Below are positions 41,918 to 55,114 of a DNA stretch of 64,000 nucleotides, one piece after another. The position numbers and the translations under genes were made by a program. Source of the stretch: Leptospira stimsonii (GTDB taxonomy: Bacteria; Spirochaetota; Leptospiria; Leptospirales; Leptospiraceae); NCBI RefSeq assembly GCF_003545885.1, contig NZ_QHCT01000002.1, positions 186,001 through 250,000 on the forward strand, read 5' to 3'. Each line of letters begins with the position of its first letter. The first letter of the stretch is position 1. The notes beneath the pieces were generated by a model. It saw only the letters and a list, made by a program, of their open reading frames with translations, was not told where the DNA came from and did no database searches.

Positions 41918-41973
41918 AAGAATGCGAACATAAGGTTTTTTCCTTTCGTATCGAAAAGAACTCTTCCAAAGTT

Positions 41974-42951
41974 TTACAACACGGAGAGAGAAATTTGAAA
42001 ACAACCGCTTTTTTCCTCTTCCGGAAGTAAGGTCGTCAAAGAAAAACCGTGTAAATACGCGTTTCCCGGTGCACTCATCGGTTCGATCGCAATCCTGTTT
42101 CCGGCAAAGTCCGTGTAGATTTGCATGTAAGAAAGAGGTATCTCTGTCGAATCATCCGCGTAAGAATGAATCGCAACTTGATAGGCTTCGTTTCTCACTT
42201 GTAAAAGTACGTTCGGCTCCTCTCCATAAAATAAGGAATCGAGCTTTGGTATCTTCTCTAAATCGAATACGTCGGTTTCCACTCCGTAGATCGGATAAAC
42301 CGGAATCAAATCTTCTTGTAAAGGAATCTGTTTCTTCAAGTTAGACCGCAGTTGCGCCGAGGAAGATTGAGAATGGATCCGAAAATACGGATGATAACCG
42401 TAACAAAATCGAAACGGTATCGAATTCTCATTTTGAAAAAAAGTGCGAAGAGTCAAAACCTCTTCTCTGGAAATCGTATGCAAAGAATATTCTTCCCGAA
42501 CTCGAATCTTAGCTAAGGGTGTAAGAGAAACGGATTCGTCGGGAACCAACTCGAATAAAACGGAGTGATCCGTTCTATCGATGACACTCCTTCTCCAGGA
42601 ATACGCAAGTCCATGCGAAGGGTAACCTTTTGCGTCCTTTGTTCCCAAGTCACGCAAAGAAATCGTTTCTTCACAGAGCTGAATGGTTTCTGCGGTGTGA
42701 CGATTGACCCAAGGAAACATCAAATACGACCCAGAACTAAAAAATCGTTCCGTTGAATCGTATCCCGCGATGATCTCTAAATTTTTTTCGGTGACGGGAT
42801 GTTTCCAGATCCAGGAAAGAATCTGGTTTCCGGCTTCGTTGAGTTTCAATCTGGAATGTTCGCTTGCAATTTCAGTCACGGCGGACAAGACTTCCACGAA
42901 AGCGAAAATATTTCCAATCAAATTTGAATTCTTTTTTAAAACCAGGGTCAT
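41974..42951 (-). CDS. Aldose 1-epimerase-like (galactose mutarotase-like) protein
   Basis: 325 residues. The fold of galactose mutarotases/YeaD-like enzymes is suggested by YLMFPWVNRH, SHGLAYSWRR (conserved His), FCYGYHPYFRIHS with the catalytic His pair region, and AIEPMSAPGNAYL with the Glu (IAIEPM). Substrate: free aldose or sugar phosphate anomers. It is probably cytoplasmic, no signal peptide. It is divergent from sppA, with a 61-base gap, and follows XPB (110 bases) on the same strand without clear link. Confidence 0.82.
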   Translation of the reverse strand: MTLVLKKNSNLIGNIFAFVEVLSAVTEIASEHSRLKLNEAGNQILSWIWKHPVTEKNLEIIAGYDSTERFFSSGSYLMFPWVNRHTAETIQLCEETISLRDLGTKDAKGYPSHGLAYSWRRSVIDRTDHSVLFELVPDESVSLTPLAKIRVREEYSLHTISREEVLTLRTFFQNENSIPFRFCYGYHPYFRIHSQSSSAQLRSNLKKQIPLQEDLIPVYPIYGVETDVFDLEKIPKLDSLFYGEEPNVLLQVRNEAYQVAIHSYADDSTEIPLSYMQIYTDFAGNRIAIEPMSAPGNAYLHGFSLTTLLPEEEKSGCFQISLSVL

Positions 42952-43012
42952 AGGAAAGGAATTGAAAGCCTGCTTTGTTAGCGGATACTGACGATTCCAT
43001 AGGAGAATTTCT

Positions 43013-44002
43013 TTGAAAGCACCGATTCTGACTTGGACCTATTCCCTTATCCTGACACTCTTCGTAACGAATTGTTATATCCCCGTGAACGCGAATCTCG
43101 GAGGTCCGGGTAAATCCGCCGAACTCAGGGAAAAACTTCTGACCGGAAAAAACGAAGATAAAATTCTAATCATTCCGATCGACGGAGTCATCAGTGACGA
43201 AGGCGAAAGAACCTTTTTCGGCGGACAAGAAGATTCGATTCTTGCCGGAGTCAAAAAACAACTCGAACTCGCGGAATTAGATCCCGAAATCAAAGCAGTC
43301 ATTTTAAAAATCAATTCTCCAGGCGGTTCCGTCACTTCCAGCGATATCCTTTATAGAGAAGTTCTTCAGTTTAAAACCAAAAAGAAAATTCCAGTGGTTT
43401 CACTTTTTATGGATACGGCCGCGAGTGGAGCGTATTACATCGCGATGGCTTCCGATCTGATCATAGCCCATCCGACCACGGTCACCGGTTCCATCGGCGT
43501 GATTCTTTCCGGTATCAATTTCAAAGAAGGCCTCGATAAGCTGGGAATTAAGGACCAGTCGATTCGTTCCGGCGGAAACAAAACAATCGGATCTCCCTTG
43601 GAAGATCTTACTCCCGAGCAAAGGAAACTATTGCAATCCATCGTAGACGATCTGTATGAAAAGTTTTTTGAAGTTGTGAAGGCCGGTCGTCCCGGAAAAA
43701 ATCCTACCGAACTTCGTAAGATCGCGGATGGAAGAATTTTCACCGCGTCTCAAGCGTTACAACACGGCTTGATCGATAAGGTCGGCTACTTCGACAACGC
43801 GATTCAGGAGACGATGGCACTTCCGAATTACCGCAAAACACCGGGGAATACGAGTCCGAGAATCATTTACTATTCACAGAGCGTGGAAAAACGGGCCAAC
43901 TTCTATCAAGTGCAATCACCGGAGTTAAAAATCGATTCTCCGATTTCGAAAATTCTCGGGACCGGAAAACAGGTTCGTTTTCTTTATCTCTGGTCTTATT
44001 GA
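43013..44002 (+). CDS. sppA: Signal peptide peptidase SppA-like lipoprotein/protease
   Basis: 329 residues from TTG 43013, with AGGAG at 43001-43005. Signal region TYSLILTLFVTNC may be a lipobox or a plain anchor. The ClpP/crotonase fold protease motif is present: LKINSPGGSVTSSDILYRE, the catalytic Ser in DTAASGAYYIAMASD, and the catalytic Lys in IRSGGNKTIGSP. SppA degrades signal peptides left in the inner membrane. At 329 residues it is the short single-domain bacterial form. It starts a same-strand run leading to an MBOAT acyltransferase, which follows after 38 bases. Confidence 0.85.
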   Translation: MKAPILTWTYSLILTLFVTNCYIPVNANLGGPGKSAELREKLLTGKNEDKILIIPIDGVISDEGERTFFGGQEDSILAGVKKQLELAELDPEIKAVILKINSPGGSVTSSDILYREVLQFKTKKKIPVVSLFMDTAASGAYYIAMASDLIIAHPTTVTGSIGVILSGINFKEGLDKLGIKDQSIRSGGNKTIGSPLEDLTPEQRKLLQSIVDDLYEKFFEVVKAGRPGKNPTELRKIADGRIFTASQALQHGLIDKVGYFDNAIQETMALPNYRKTPGNTSPRIIYYSQSVEKRANFYQVQSPELKIDSPISKILGTGKQVRFLYLWSY

Positions 44003-44040
44003 GAATATTAGAATTTTAGAATCTACTTTTCGGAAATCTG

Positions 44041-45462
<1,422 letters not shown>

Positions 45463-45463
45463 G

Positions 45464-45501
45464 TCCTTTCTCTAATACGAAGGGGACTTCTTAAGAAAGG
45501 A
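45464..45501 (+). promoter_or_regulatory. Nested inverted repeat between the MBOAT and lipoprotein genes
   Basis: TCCTTTCT (45464-45471) and AGAAAGGA (45494-45501) are perfect complements, and GAAG/CTTC (45479-45490) form an inner four-base stem with a GGGA loop. It begins just after the MBOAT stop (45462) and ends 15 bases before the next start (TTG 45517). No strong T-run follows, so it is probably a processing or translation-control hairpin rather than a plain terminator. Confidence 0.45.
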
Positions 45502-45516
45502 AAAAAGGGGGCGATC

Positions 45517-46136
45517 TTGAATCGAAAGAAGAACCAACGTCTACCTTTTTTCCTGATCGTTCCCGTGCTGTTCTTACTCCTTGCGGATTGTTCGCCCCGT
45601 TGGATTCGAGAACTTCCGATCGACTCATCCGGTGGAAAAAATGAAAACCTCATACCAGGCGGGCTGTACGTACGGAATCGTCCCGAACGTTCGCACAGGA
45701 ACACCCTCTTCTATAAAAATGTAGTTCAGGAAAGAATTTTCCTAAATCCTGAAAACCATACGTTTGAAAAATCGATGCGAAGAGAAGTAAAGGATAAAAA
45801 CGAGTACACGACCTATATCGTAAGCGGAAAAGGAAAGTATTCCGTATCGGGAAATTGGATTCTACTGGAAACTTTGGAAAAAGGAGAAGTTGAATTTCAG
45901 GGAAACGCGGAAGCATTTGAAATCGTTTACTCGCCTTTTATTCATAAATTGTTATATCACTATGATTCTTCGACGAAAACTATCGTCCCATTGTTATACG
46001 AGTCCGGGTATAAGGAAAAAACTTTTGGACTCATGGATGGGGTCAACAAACCGTATTTAGAGGATCAATATTTCCAAATCGCCCGGAAAAACTTTTTAAA
46101 AAAAGAATTTCAGTTTCACGCCTATTTCTACAAACC

Positions 46137-46140
<4 letters not shown>
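45517..46140 (+). CDS. Hypothetical lipoprotein, 207 residues
   Basis: Starts at TTG 45517. Signal RKKNQRLPFFLIVPVLFLLLADC gives a clear lipobox (LLADC), cleaved before Cys25 or nearby. The mature part (SPRWIRELPIDSSGGKNEN, then EKGEVEFQGNAEAFEIVYSP) is beta-rich, with FYKNVVQERIFLNPEN and KYSVSGNWILLETLEKGEVE suggesting a small beta barrel or lipocalin-like fold. No family recognised. It overlaps the membrane phosphatase by ATGA, so lipoprotein and phosphatase are made together, which suggests that they work together across the envelope. Confidence 0.65.
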
Positions 46141-47117
<977 letters not shown>

Positions 47118-47411
47118 ATGTTAGAATTGACGCCACTCGAAACAAAGATCCTGGCAAACCTCGCCCTCGAAGACAGAGACGCCCGCAAATTAGGAAGAAT
47201 CCTCCAGGATGTCGTCCTTGTTACTGGCCTAAGCGAAGACGAACTTTTAGAATTCATACCGTTCGGTCTGGAGGAAGAGATTAAAATTTTAAAAGTAGAA
47301 TACAATTTTACCGTTTTTAAAAGATCTCTGATCTCAAAATTGACAAAACGAAATTATCCTTCTCCCGGACTTTCCGCTCCGATCCCCGAGACAATTCACC
47401 CTTCCTTCTAA
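47118..47411 (+). CDS. Small hypothetical protein, 97 residues
   Basis: Starts at the base immediately after the phosphatase stop (TAA then ATG), so translation is coupled. The protein is soluble and mainly helical (ETKILANLALEDRDARKLGRIL and LLEFIPFGLEEEIKILK), without signal peptide or recognisable motif. It ends with a Pro-rich tail. It could be an adaptor or regulator of the phosphatase, given the tight spacing, but nothing in the sequence shows this. Confidence 0.6.
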   Translation: MLELTPLETKILANLALEDRDARKLGRILQDVVLVTGLSEDELLEFIPFGLEEEIKILKVEYNFTVFKRSLISKLTKRNYPSPGLSAPIPETIHPSF

Positions 47412-47491
47412 GAATTTCGGAGCGTTTTGTTGATTCGGGCCGCAAAATGGAAATCAGGAAACAAACGATCCTAAAGTTACATTAAACAGCT

Positions 47492-48787
47492 ATGCCTTTT
47501 CAAGAAGGAAAGAATTATTTCTTCATTCTCGCCAATCCGGATTCAATCGTTCGTTTCACTTCAAAGGTAGAACCGTTTTACGATTTTAGCAAAAAGGAAA
47601 TCGAAGATTTACCCTTTTTGTTTGCGTCACCCGGAATTGTTCCCCGTTTTTTATACTCTGTAGATTGGAATCGAACCCATTATCCGAGCAAGACGATCGA
47701 CTCGCAGACCTATCTGAGTTTTGAGAATGGAAGAATCCGTTCCAGCATGGAGCGATTCCTGCAAAACACCATCGAACTCACGAAAGAAGGTTCGTTTCCG
47801 ATAAATCAAAATCCGTATCTACCACTGGGAAAATTTCCGATTCGTCTTTCCAGAGCGGAAGGCGAATTTACGACGATCGGTACGGTTGTTTCCGGAAATT
47901 TCACCTTATATCGTCAAAATAGAAACAAGACGATCTCTACACGTTATCTGTCACTGAAGGACATCGTAAACCCGGAGTTATCCGAAGCGGAAGTGGAAAA
48001 GAAGATAGAATCCCTTTACTTCGACCAAAAAAGTAAGAACTACCTCTTTCGCCTCGTGAAGATCCTTTTTGCGGGAACACCGGCGGAAGAACAAACGATC
48101 GTGTCCAATCTTTTCAGTCACGAACCGGAGTTCGCGGTCTTTCTTCGAGACCAAATTTTCAAAATAGAAATCCTTCCCTTGATCCACGGACCGTTCTTAA
48201 ACAGAATTTTGACCACTATGGACGAACGAATCATCCGTTTTTCTTATCCGAAACTTTCCCCTCCCGTGAAAGCGATGATCGAAAAAAACATCTCTAAGAA
48301 TAAACTGAAAAACATTCTAGATTCTCCTCCCAAAAAACCGGAACTTGGAGAATCCTTGGAAGAAACGATAGAAAAAGAGATCTTTAGAAATTTTTCGAGA
48401 AAGATATATTATGAAACCGGAATATTTCCGATTTACCGCGAGAGAATCGACGAATCCAAATTGGATCCAAGTCAATCGATCGAAACCCAATTTCAGAGCG
48501 TTCAACGAACAGAAAGATTCAACTTACAAATCGAGGGAACTCCGGCGATCGTCCTCTACGCAATAACGGAAAATAAAATTCTTTTTCAGGTTACGGAATG
48601 GATCGAAATCGTTCGAATGGACAATCTGATTTCGAAACGAGAACGGGATGAACAATTCTTTCTTAAAATTCCACCCGGAAGAATTTTAGAAATCCCTTTC
48701 TTTCCGGAATTCAGGCTCCTATGCGGAGCCGGAATCACCTCGGAAAGAAAAACATTCGAATTTTGTTTATTAGGCTTTGATTATTGA
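47492..48787 (+). CDS. FliG-like protein, diverged and stand-alone
   Basis: 431 residues. The stretch around 195-300 reads like the FliG C-terminal motor-domain repeat: helix pair EEQTIVSNLFSHEPEFAVFLRDQIFKIE followed by HGPFLNRILTTMDERIIRFSYPKL and PPVKAMIEKNISKNKLKNIL, where FliG has an EPxLAxxLRxxxF helix and the RMS-x-R repeat (only short pieces quoted). The C-terminal 130 residues (about 300-431) show a beta-rich domain (FNLQIEGTPAIVLYAITEN and FRLLCGAG). No motor-specific charged cluster is obvious. So it is a relative used outside the motor, or a degenerate paralogue. It overlaps convergent glpK by 7 bases and follows the phosphatase group by 80 bases. Confidence 0.6.
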   Translation: MPFQEGKNYFFILANPDSIVRFTSKVEPFYDFSKKEIEDLPFLFASPGIVPRFLYSVDWNRTHYPSKTIDSQTYLSFENGRIRSSMERFLQNTIELTKEGSFPINQNPYLPLGKFPIRLSRAEGEFTTIGTVVSGNFTLYRQNRNKTISTRYLSLKDIVNPELSEAEVEKKIESLYFDQKSKNYLFRLVKILFAGTPAEEQTIVSNLFSHEPEFAVFLRDQIFKIEILPLIHGPFLNRILTTMDERIIRFSYPKLSPPVKAMIEKNISKNKLKNILDSPPKKPELGESLEETIEKEIFRNFSRKIYYETGIFPIYRERIDESKLDPSQSIETQFQSVQRTERFNLQIEGTPAIVLYAITENKILFQVTEWIEIVRMDNLISKRERDEQFFLKIPPGRILEIPFFPEFRLLCGAGITSERKTFEFCLLGFDY

Positions 48788-50271
48788 TCCGTCCGGATTC
48801 TTTTCACTGAATCTTTCCAAACCTGAATCTCTTTTTCTCTCTGGGCCGTTTTCATCTGAGGAGAAAATTCCTTGCTTGTTTTGAGTTTTTTCTTGAGGTC
48901 GCTGACGGAGGGAAAAAATCCTCTTTCTAAACCGGCAAGAAAAGCCGCGCCTAACACGGTCGTGTCGACATTTGCCGGACGGATCACCTTCTTTCCTAAA
49001 ATATCGGCTTGGTATTGCATCAACCAAGAATTTCCGGTCGCGCCTCCGTCCACTTTGAGAACTTTTAACTTCGAGCCGGTATCATTCTCCATTGCTTCGA
49101 CGAGTTCATAGGATTGAAGAGCGATCGATTTGAGTGCGGCTCTTGTGATCTGTTCCGCTGTCGTATCGCGAGTTAATCCAAGGATCGCTCCTCTCGCGTT
49201 CATATCCCAATACGGAGCGCCTAACCCGGAAAAGGCGGGGACAAACACGACCTCGTCCTCTTTTTTAACCGAAGCCGCCAACTTTTCGGAAACCTTGGAT
49301 TCTTTAAAAAACTTCAGATTGTCTCGTAAGAACTGAACGACGGCTCCGCCTATAAAGACGGATCCTTCCAAACAATACACCGTCTTTCCTTCCGGACCAC
49401 AACCGAGCGTCGTAAGAAGATTATTCTTTGAAATCTGAAAATTATTGCCCGTATTAAAAAGAAGAAAACATCCTGTTCCATACGTATTTTTTGCTTCTCC
49501 CGGCTCCGTGCAGAGTTGTCCAAAAAGCGCTCCTTGTTGATCTCCGACAAGAGAAGAGATCGGAATTCCATCCGGAAGTCCGTTTACCTTTTCGGTCCTT
49601 CCGAATAGGGAACTCGAGTTATGCGCCTCCGGAAGAATCGCTTCTGGAATTCCTAATATCTGCGTGAGTTCCCGATCCCATTCCTTCTTTTCGATGTTAT
49701 AGATGAGAGTTCTACTCGCATTCGTATGATCCGTCTTATGCGACTTTCCGTTCGTCAATCGATAGAGTAAATACGTGTCGATGGTTCCAAACAAAACCTT
49801 TCCTTTTTCCGCCTTGGCCTTCACACCTTTAACGTTGTCCAAAATCCATTTGATTTTGGTTCCGCTAAAGTAAGCATCCATCACAAGTCCGGTCTTTTTA
49901 CGAAACAAAGGTTCGAGTCCTTTTTCCTTGAGGTCCATACAGATTTCGGATGTTCTTCTACACTGCCATACGATGGCGTTGTAAACGGGTTTGCCGGTGT
50001 CCTTATCAAACAGTACGGTCGTTTCTCTTTGGTTTGTGATTCCGATCGCAACGGCGTCGGACGGTTTGAGCTTTCCGTTTCGAATCGCTTTGAGAATGAG
50101 TTTCTCCGTTTTTACCCAAATCTCTTCCGCATCGTGTTCTACCCAGCCGGCTTTCGGATAGTGTTGTGCAAATTCCGAATAGGCGCTGGAAATCACGTTT
50201 CCTGATTTGTTAAAACAAAAGGTGCGAATACCGGTGGTCCCGGCGTCGATTCCGATGATATACTCACTCAT
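48781..50271 (-). CDS. glpK: Glycerol kinase
   Basis: 496 residues from ATG 50271 (an in-frame start at 50286 adds five residues). It phosphorylates glycerol to sn-glycerol 3-phosphate, for phospholipid and energy metabolism. FGGY-family marks: IIGIDAGTTGIRTF (phosphate-1), WQCRRTSEIC, TNGKSHKTDHTNASRT, VGDQQGALFGQLC, and the phosphate-2 loop KVDGGATGNSWLMQYQAD; the FGGY signature AAFLAGLERGF. Leptospira uses fatty acids as the main carbon source, so GlpK is more likely tied to lipid recycling. It overlaps the convergent FliG-like gene by 7 bases. Confidence 0.95.
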   Translation of the reverse strand: MSEYIIGIDAGTTGIRTFCFNKSGNVISSAYSEFAQHYPKAGWVEHDAEEIWVKTEKLILKAIRNGKLKPSDAVAIGITNQRETTVLFDKDTGKPVYNAIVWQCRRTSEICMDLKEKGLEPLFRKKTGLVMDAYFSGTKIKWILDNVKGVKAKAEKGKVLFGTIDTYLLYRLTNGKSHKTDHTNASRTLIYNIEKKEWDRELTQILGIPEAILPEAHNSSSLFGRTEKVNGLPDGIPISSLVGDQQGALFGQLCTEPGEAKNTYGTGCFLLFNTGNNFQISKNNLLTTLGCGPEGKTVYCLEGSVFIGGAVVQFLRDNLKFFKESKVSEKLAASVKKEDEVVFVPAFSGLGAPYWDMNARGAILGLTRDTTAEQITRAALKSIALQSYELVEAMENDTGSKLKVLKVDGGATGNSWLMQYQADILGKKVIRPANVDTTVLGAAFLAGLERGFFPSVSDLKKKLKTSKEFSPQMKTAQREKEIQVWKDSVKRIRTDQ

Positions 50272-50337
50272 AGATGATTCTCCCAAAAATTTAAGAATGA
50301 AAGATGGAATTCAATTTCAGACGGATGTGATTCGTTC

Positions 50338-51303
<966 letters not shown>

Positions 51304-51310
51304 AAACTAA

Positions 51311-51335
51311 CCTGAAAAGAAGAGGATTTTTCAGG
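51311..51335 (-). promoter_or_regulatory. Hairpin with T-run directly before the metallo-hydrolase start
   Basis: CCTGAAAA (51311-51318) and TTTTCAGG (51328-51335) are perfect complements with a nine-base loop. On the minus strand the stem is followed by GTTAGTTTTTTT and then the ATG at 51294, which lacks a visible Shine-Dalgarno stretch. This is a terminator-like or attenuator-like layout in the mRNA leader. The stem has only three G:C pairs per arm, so it may be weak. Confidence 0.45.
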
Positions 51336-51492
51336 AAAATGTTGTCTAAAATTATCATTTCCTTCAGGATTTCCAGCTAATTCTTTTTTATTTATGAAAA
51401 ATTTCTTCTTGGTAGAGAACGGTTGGAAAAAAATTTTGTTTACCGAGTACACGGATCGATTAGGATTCAAATAGGTTCCGAGCAAAGCAAAC

Positions 51493-51807
51493 GTGGAAAA
51501 CTTCAACACCGAAATCCTCACCGAAGGAACTACCTGCACGATCCGCATTCAAGGGAGCATCAGTCTTAAAAACGCATTCGCTCTCAAAGAGTTGATCATC
51601 AAGAAACACGGTGAAGGTTTTTCCGATATCGTCTTAGACTTTGCGGGAGACGCTTACTTGGATTCCTCAGGAATCGGAGCTATTTTCAATTCTCAGAAAT
51701 ATGTAACGGAAAGAAACGGTTCCCTCAAACTCAAGAATATCAGTCGGGACGTGATGACGATCTTAAAGATCGCAAACCTCGACAAACACTTGGATATCAT
51801 CCGTTAG
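51493..51807 (+). CDS. STAS-domain anti-sigma factor antagonist
   Basis: 104 residues from GTG 51493. One STAS domain, with the phospho-acceptor Ser in YLDSSGIGAIFNSQ and the preceding LDFAGDAYLDSSG strand. Such proteins bind an anti-sigma kinase and are switched by phosphorylation, with SpoIIE/RsbU-type phosphatases resetting them; a membrane phosphatase of that type is 4.4 kb upstream (46137-47117), but no kinase is close. The TAG stop is in the same frame as the glyoxalase II gene that starts 6 to 9 bases later. No strong ribosome-binding site seen. Confidence 0.85.
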   Translation: MENFNTEILTEGTTCTIRIQGSISLKNAFALKELIIKKHGEGFSDIVLDFAGDAYLDSSGIGAIFNSQKYVTERNGSLKLKNISRDVMTILKIANLDKHLDIIR

Positions 51808-51816
51808 GTTCTCATT

Positions 51817-52623
51817 CTGGAAGTTTTTCAGATCTACACGCTTTCCCCGCTTCGAAATTTCACATACATTCTAAGAAATCCGGATACGTCCCAAACTCTT
51901 TCGATCGATCCATACGATCCAAAGCAGATCGAAACGTTTCTGGAAGAACGTGGTTGGAATCTTGACTTTATTCTCAACACGCACGAACACGCGGATCATA
52001 CAGCCGGCAACGAAGCCCTGTTTCACAAATACAAACCGGTCGTATATTGTCATCCCGGAGGAATCGGAAAAATTCCTCGTGCAACATACCCACTCAAAAA
52101 AGGGGATCGAATCCTAACCTCCTCCGATCGTTATCTGGAAATCTTGGATACGCCGGGCCATACCTTTTGCCACGTCTGTCTTTTTCTTGTGGAGCATGGA
52201 AAGCAGAAAGCGATCTTTACCGGGGACACTCTCTTCAACGCGGGAGTCGGGAATTGTTATCGTGGAGGAGATTCTGAAATTCTTGCCCAAACGGTTTTGG
52301 AACAATTCTATCCTTTGGAAAACGAGATTCTTCTTTATCCAGGACACGACTATTTAGAATCCAATTTGAAATTCACTCTTTCCTTAGATCCTTCCAATCA
52401 AGAAGCGATCGAAACATTGGAAGAATCCGGTCGTTTGGTAAAGGACCGGGAATTCCTGACGACCAATCTTGGAAAGGAAAAGAAGATCAATACCTTCCTT
52501 CAGTGTGTTCATCCTTCCGAAGATTTAAAGGCAAACGTACAAAGGAAGTCCGGGCTCAAATTTAAGGAGAATGACCCGAAATCCTTCTTTGTATCCTTGC
52601 GTTCTTTGCGAGATCATTGGTAA
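51817..52623 (+). CDS. gloB: Hydroxyacylglutathione hydrolase (glyoxalase II), no standard start codon
   Basis: 268 residues from CTG 51817 (ATT at 51814 is the alternative). It hydrolyses S-lactoylglutathione to lactate and glutathione. Metal ligands: HEHADHTAG in LNTHEHADHTAGN (about residues 49-62), HPGGIG, LDTPGHTFCHV, IFTGDTLFNAGVG, and the C-terminal YPGHDYLESN with His. The first ATG/GTG/TTG in frame is TTG 52144, which would remove the whole THEHADH metal site. Upstream is the in-frame stop TAG of the STAS gene (51805-51807). So the gene needs a CTG or ATT start, a fusion across the stop, or the sequence has lost its start. Length 268 agrees with the family. Confidence 0.8.
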   Translation: MEVFQIYTLSPLRNFTYILRNPDTSQTLSIDPYDPKQIETFLEERGWNLDFILNTHEHADHTAGNEALFHKYKPVVYCHPGGIGKIPRATYPLKKGDRILTSSDRYLEILDTPGHTFCHVCLFLVEHGKQKAIFTGDTLFNAGVGNCYRGGDSEILAQTVLEQFYPLENEILLYPGHDYLESNLKFTLSLDPSNQEAIETLEESGRLVKDREFLTTNLGKEKKINTFLQCVHPSEDLKANVQRKSGLKFKENDPKSFFVSLRSLRDHW

Positions 52624-52794
52624 AAAAGAATCGGAAATCGTTTGCCGGAAAACCCCACTCTTGGAATCTGTAACCAGGACGGTTCTTTTTTTGATCCTAA
52701 ATCATTTCGCGTCATTTTGTAAATCGACGAAAGTGGTACGGATCCGGGTTAGAATTCCAACGACCTCCATTCTCCCATTGGATCGGGTAGTCTC

Positions 52795-54174
<1,380 letters not shown>

Positions 54175-54196
54175 ACGATGGGAATCAAAAAAAAAT

Positions 54197-55114
54197 ATGA
54201 AATTTGCTCTGCAAATTGAAAACTTAGTAAAAACCTATTCCGGCGGGGTCACGGCTCTCAAAGGAATCAGCTTAAACGTGGAAAGTGGAGACTTTTTTGC
54301 GCTCCTCGGCCCGAATGGTGCCGGCAAATCGACGACGATCGGAATCCTCAGTTCCTTGGTAAACAAGACGTCCGGAAACGTTCGTATCTTCGACGCTGAC
54401 ATCGATGTCGATTTAGCAAAAGCGAAGTCATACATCGGAGTCGTTCCTCAGGAATTCAACTTCAATATTTTCGAAAGAGTCGATCAAATCGTGATCAACC
54501 AAGGCGGTTATTACGGATTGGATCGTAAGTTGGCCGCCGAACGCGCCGAAGGTTATTTGGCCCAACTCGGACTTTACGAAAAAAGAAAGGAAGCGGCCGG
54601 TCGACTTTCGGGAGGAATGAAACGAAGGTTGATGATCGCAAGGGCACTCATTCACAATCCGAAAATTCTCATATTGGACGAACCGACCGCAGGTGTGGAC
54701 ATAGAACTCAGACGTTCTCTCTGGGAATATCTCCAAAAACTAAACGCCTCCGGAATCACAGTCATCCTGACCACTCACTATTTGGAAGAAGCCGAAAGCC
54801 TTTGTAGAAATATCGCCATCATCGACCAGGGAAAGATTGTGGAGAATACATCGATGAAAGACCTTCTCCAAAAACTGGATCAAGAAACCTTTATCTTGGA
54901 TTTTACTGGCCAACTCAATTCTCATCGAAGCGCTCCCGGCATCGAAATCAAACAGATTGATAATTCCACGCTGGAAGTTTCGATCTTCGCGGAAGCTACT
55001 TTAAACGATCTTTTCAAACTTTTGGATCAGAGCGGAATCAAGATCAGTAGTATGAGAAATAAGTCCAACCGTCTCGAAGAACTCTTCCTTAAGCTGGTGG
55101 AGAAAAAACTATGA
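54197..55114 (+). CDS. ABC transporter ATP-binding protein (DrrA/CcmA-like)
   Basis: 305 residues. Complete ATPase: Walker A LLGPNGAGKSTTIG (residues 34-47), Q-loop VVPQEFNFN, signature LSGGMKRRLMIARAL, Walker B KILILDEPTAGVD and the H-loop ILTTHYLEEAE. A roughly 80-residue C-terminal region follows, as in ABC-2-type ATPases such as CcmA/DrrA/YadG. It works with the permease that overlaps it by ATGA, exporting an unknown substrate (drug, lipid or polysaccharide). A 22-base gap after the disulfide reductase indicates co-transcription. Confidence 0.93.
   Translation: MKFALQIENLVKTYSGGVTALKGISLNVESGDFFALLGPNGAGKSTTIGILSSLVNKTSGNVRIFDADIDVDLAKAKSYIGVVPQEFNFNIFERVDQIVINQGGYYGLDRKLAAERAEGYLAQLGLYEKRKEAAGRLSGGMKRRLMIARALIHNPKILILDEPTAGVDIELRRSLWEYLQKLNASGITVILTTHYLEEAESLCRNIAIIDQGKIVENTSMKDLLQKLDQETFILDFTGQLNSHRSAPGIEIKQIDNSTLEVSIFAEATLNDLFKLLDQSGIKISSMRNKSNRLEELFLKLVEKKL

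Noticed and set aside
52144..52623. Treating TTG 52144 as the glyoxalase II start
   Set aside because: It would remove the HxHxDH metal site and leave only about 160 residues of an otherwise intact gene.
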